Below are positions 62,684 to 64,000 of a stretch of DNA of 64,000 bases, piece after piece. Each line of letters starts with the position of its first letter. The stretch's first letter is position 1. The stretch is from Salinarimonas sp052380005. Its GTDB lineage: Bacteria > Pseudomonadota > Alphaproteobacteria > Rhizobiales > Beijerinckiaceae. The stretch lies in the NCBI GenBank assembly GCA_052380005.1, contig JBQTCJ010000002.1. The stretch is one strand, 5' to 3'. The notes beneath the pieces were generated by a model that saw only the letters and a list, made by a program, of their open reading frames with translations, had not been told where the DNA came from and did not search any database. A program made the translations under genes and the position numbers.

Positions 62684-64000
62684 CAGCGGGTCCCCCGCTC
62701 GCCGGCGAGTGCCTTGGGGAAATGCCGGGCGTCGAACGGCCAAGCCTCGCCGTCCGCGGCGGGCAGAGACACCTGCCGCTCGACGGCGCCGAGCGAGGAC
62801 AGGGGCCGCACCGCCTCCATGTACCCGCCGAGCGCGCGGTAGTCCTCGAGCGTCATGGTGAACTCGATCGGCGCCACCAGAGCCGGCGTCGGCACGTAAC
62901 CGAAGGCGTTGTCGGGCAGGCGCGTGACGTCGACCATGTAGGTGATGCCGCCACCCGGCCAGACGTAGACCTCGGCGCCGCCCGACGTGACGCGGGTGAG
63001 CGCGTCCTTCACCGAGCGGGTGAGCCGCACGGGGTTCTCGGTCACGCCCGCGCGCAGCGAGCCGCCGGCGCCGCCGATGAACAGGACCGAGCACAGAGCC
63101 GGCTCGCAATTCTCCTGCACCCGCGCGACGCTGGCGCGCACCGCGTCCGGCATCGGCGTCTCGACCGGGCGCAGCGCCTCGTCGAGCACGAAGTAAGCCG
63201 CGTGGTCGCCGGTGGTCGAGACCATCAAGAGCGTCGTGCCGGGGCGCGCCACCTTCGGGTCGAAGGGCTCGAGGATGGTGAGCGGATCCTCGATGTCGGT
63301 ACCGCCCCAGCCGGAGCCCGGCTCGGCGACGCGGAAATAGCGGCCCGGCGTCGAACGGCGCCCGCGCAGCTTGATGCCGGTGGGCGGCACGTCGAGGAGC
63401 TTGCCGGCCTGATGCTCGGAGAGGACGCCGGTGATGTGGTCGTCGACGACGACGACCTCGTCCACGTGCTCGAACCATTGCTTGGCGAACATGCCGATGG
63501 CGGCCGAGCCGCACCCGACCCGCATGCGATGCTCGACGACGCCGTCGATGATCGGCGCCGCGCCCGCCTGCACCACGATCGAGACGCCGTCGTCGACGGC
63601 GAGCTCGACCGCCTGCTTGTTGCAGAGCGCGAGCAGCGCCTCGCAGGTCATCCGGCCCTCCTTCTTGGAGCCGCCGGTGAGGTGGTGCACGCCGCCGAGC
63701 GAGAGCATCTGCGAGCCGTACTCGCCGGTCGTCACGTGCCCGATCGGCTCGCCGCCGTAGCGCACCAGCGCCCGCTCGGGGCCGAGATGACGATCGGTGT
63801 CGATCTTCGCCTTGACGCCGCAATAGCTGAAGATGCCCTCGGTCACGACCGTGACCATGTCCACGCCCTCGACCTGCGAGGACACGATGAAGGGCGCGGG
63901 CTTGTAATCGGGATAGGTGGTGCCGGCGCCGATGGCGGTGACGAATCGGGACGGGGAGGGGGCCAAGGCGCCGTCCCACTCCGCGCCCTCGCCGAGGAAC
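62683..64000 (-). CDS. 6-hydroxynicotinate reductase-like protein, N-terminus cut by window edge
   Basis: About 439 residues are visible, and the frame continues past base 64000, so the start is not seen. A TTG at 63966 is only an internal codon. Blocks include FVTAIGAGTTYPDYKPAPFIVSS, TEGIFSYCGVKAKIDTDRHLG, GGVHHLTGGSKKEGRMTCEALL and VYVWPGGGITYMVDVTR. These fit proteins annotated as 6-hydroxynicotinate reductase after the anaerobic nicotinate pathway enzyme. Full-length relatives carry an N-terminal iron-sulfur region that would lie outside this window. In an alphaproteobacterium the true substrate may differ. It is the first visible gene of a six-gene minus-strand operon. Confidence 0.75.
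   Translation of the reverse strand, partial: FLGEGAEWDGALAPSPSRFVTAIGAGTTYPDYKPAPFIVSSQVEGVDMVTVVTEGIFSYCGVKAKIDTDRHLGPERALVRYGGEPIGHVTTGEYGSQMLSLGGVHHLTGGSKKEGRMTCEALLALCNKQAVELAVDDGVSIVVQAGAAPIIDGVVEHRMRVGCGSAAIGMFAKQWFEHVDEVVVVDDHITGVLSEHQAGKLLDVPPTGIKLRGRRSTPGRYFRVAEPGSGWGGTDIEDPLTILEPFDPKVARPGTTLLMVSTTGDHAAYFVLDEALRPVETPMPDAVRASVARVQENCEPALCSVLFIGGAGGSLRAGVTENPVRLTRSVKDALTRVTSGGAEVYVWPGGGITYMVDVTRLPDNAFGYVPTPALVAPIEFTMTLEDYRALGGYMEAVRPLSSLGAVERQVSLPAADGEAWPFDARHFPKALAGERGTR

Overview
The window is chromosomal DNA of a GC-rich alphaproteobacterium, most likely order Hyphomicrobiales (Rhizobiales). The pointers are a MucR/Ros-family regulator, two rhizobial-type porins whose mature part begins ADLPVR, an Fdh1-type NAD-dependent formate dehydrogenase, three-gene TRAP transporters, and strong GC bias at third codon positions. 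A Salinarimonas/Methylobacterium-like relative is my guess from porin and formate dehydrogenase style. I cannot place it more exactly without searching. No rRNA, tRNA or CRISPR array was seen.

Layout. 1-9293: a partial Gfo/Idh/MocA oxidoreductase (-), a formate dehydrogenase whose beta (fused NuoE+NuoF type) and alpha genes are separated by a reversed membrane sulfatase-fold gene, then urocanate hydratase. 9302-9850: three copies of a ~186-bp palindromic intergenic element. 9860-21743: a galactoside locus. It holds an IclR regulator and ABC ATPase (-), and a divergent operon of sugar-binding protein, two permeases with a YjbR-like gene between them, GH36 alpha-galactosidase, SDR dehydrogenase, KDGal kinase, KDPGal aldolase and GH42 beta-galactosidase. 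Together these import galactosides, hydrolyse them and feed galactose into a De Ley-Doudoroff type route. 21769-24824: RarD, a ferric-reductase-like protein, an HPF-like protein and two very small membrane peptides. 24993-27922: gltX and gltA. 28006-30892: a TRAP transporter. 31163-36283: a TetR-controlled RND efflux operon with two palindromic operators. 36331-49841: mostly housekeeping or peripheral genes (acyltransferase, HisKA_2 histidine kinase, HAD dehalogenase, PQQ-type glucose/sorbosone dehydrogenase, GST, M19 dipeptidase, aldo/keto reductase, tesA-ybbA-ybbP, Bax-inhibitor-1 family).

50770-57041 is the most interesting stretch. A complete porin gene (-) and a second, inverted porin body (+) flank a segment carrying the porin promoter and signal peptide, mucR and folD. 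The second body is fully open but has no signal peptide. Homology between the two starts abruptly at the signal-peptide cleavage site with an 88-bp perfect inverted repeat. A tyrosine recombinase lies directly beyond the second body. This is the geometry of an invertible porin switch, though a plain duplication with a lost 5' end is the null explanation.

57652-64000: a MarR regulator and a convergent TRAP transporter operon with three poorly understood enzymes (DUF1185, UPF0280 and a 6-hydroxynicotinate-reductase-like protein), probably a catabolic unit for an unidentified compound.
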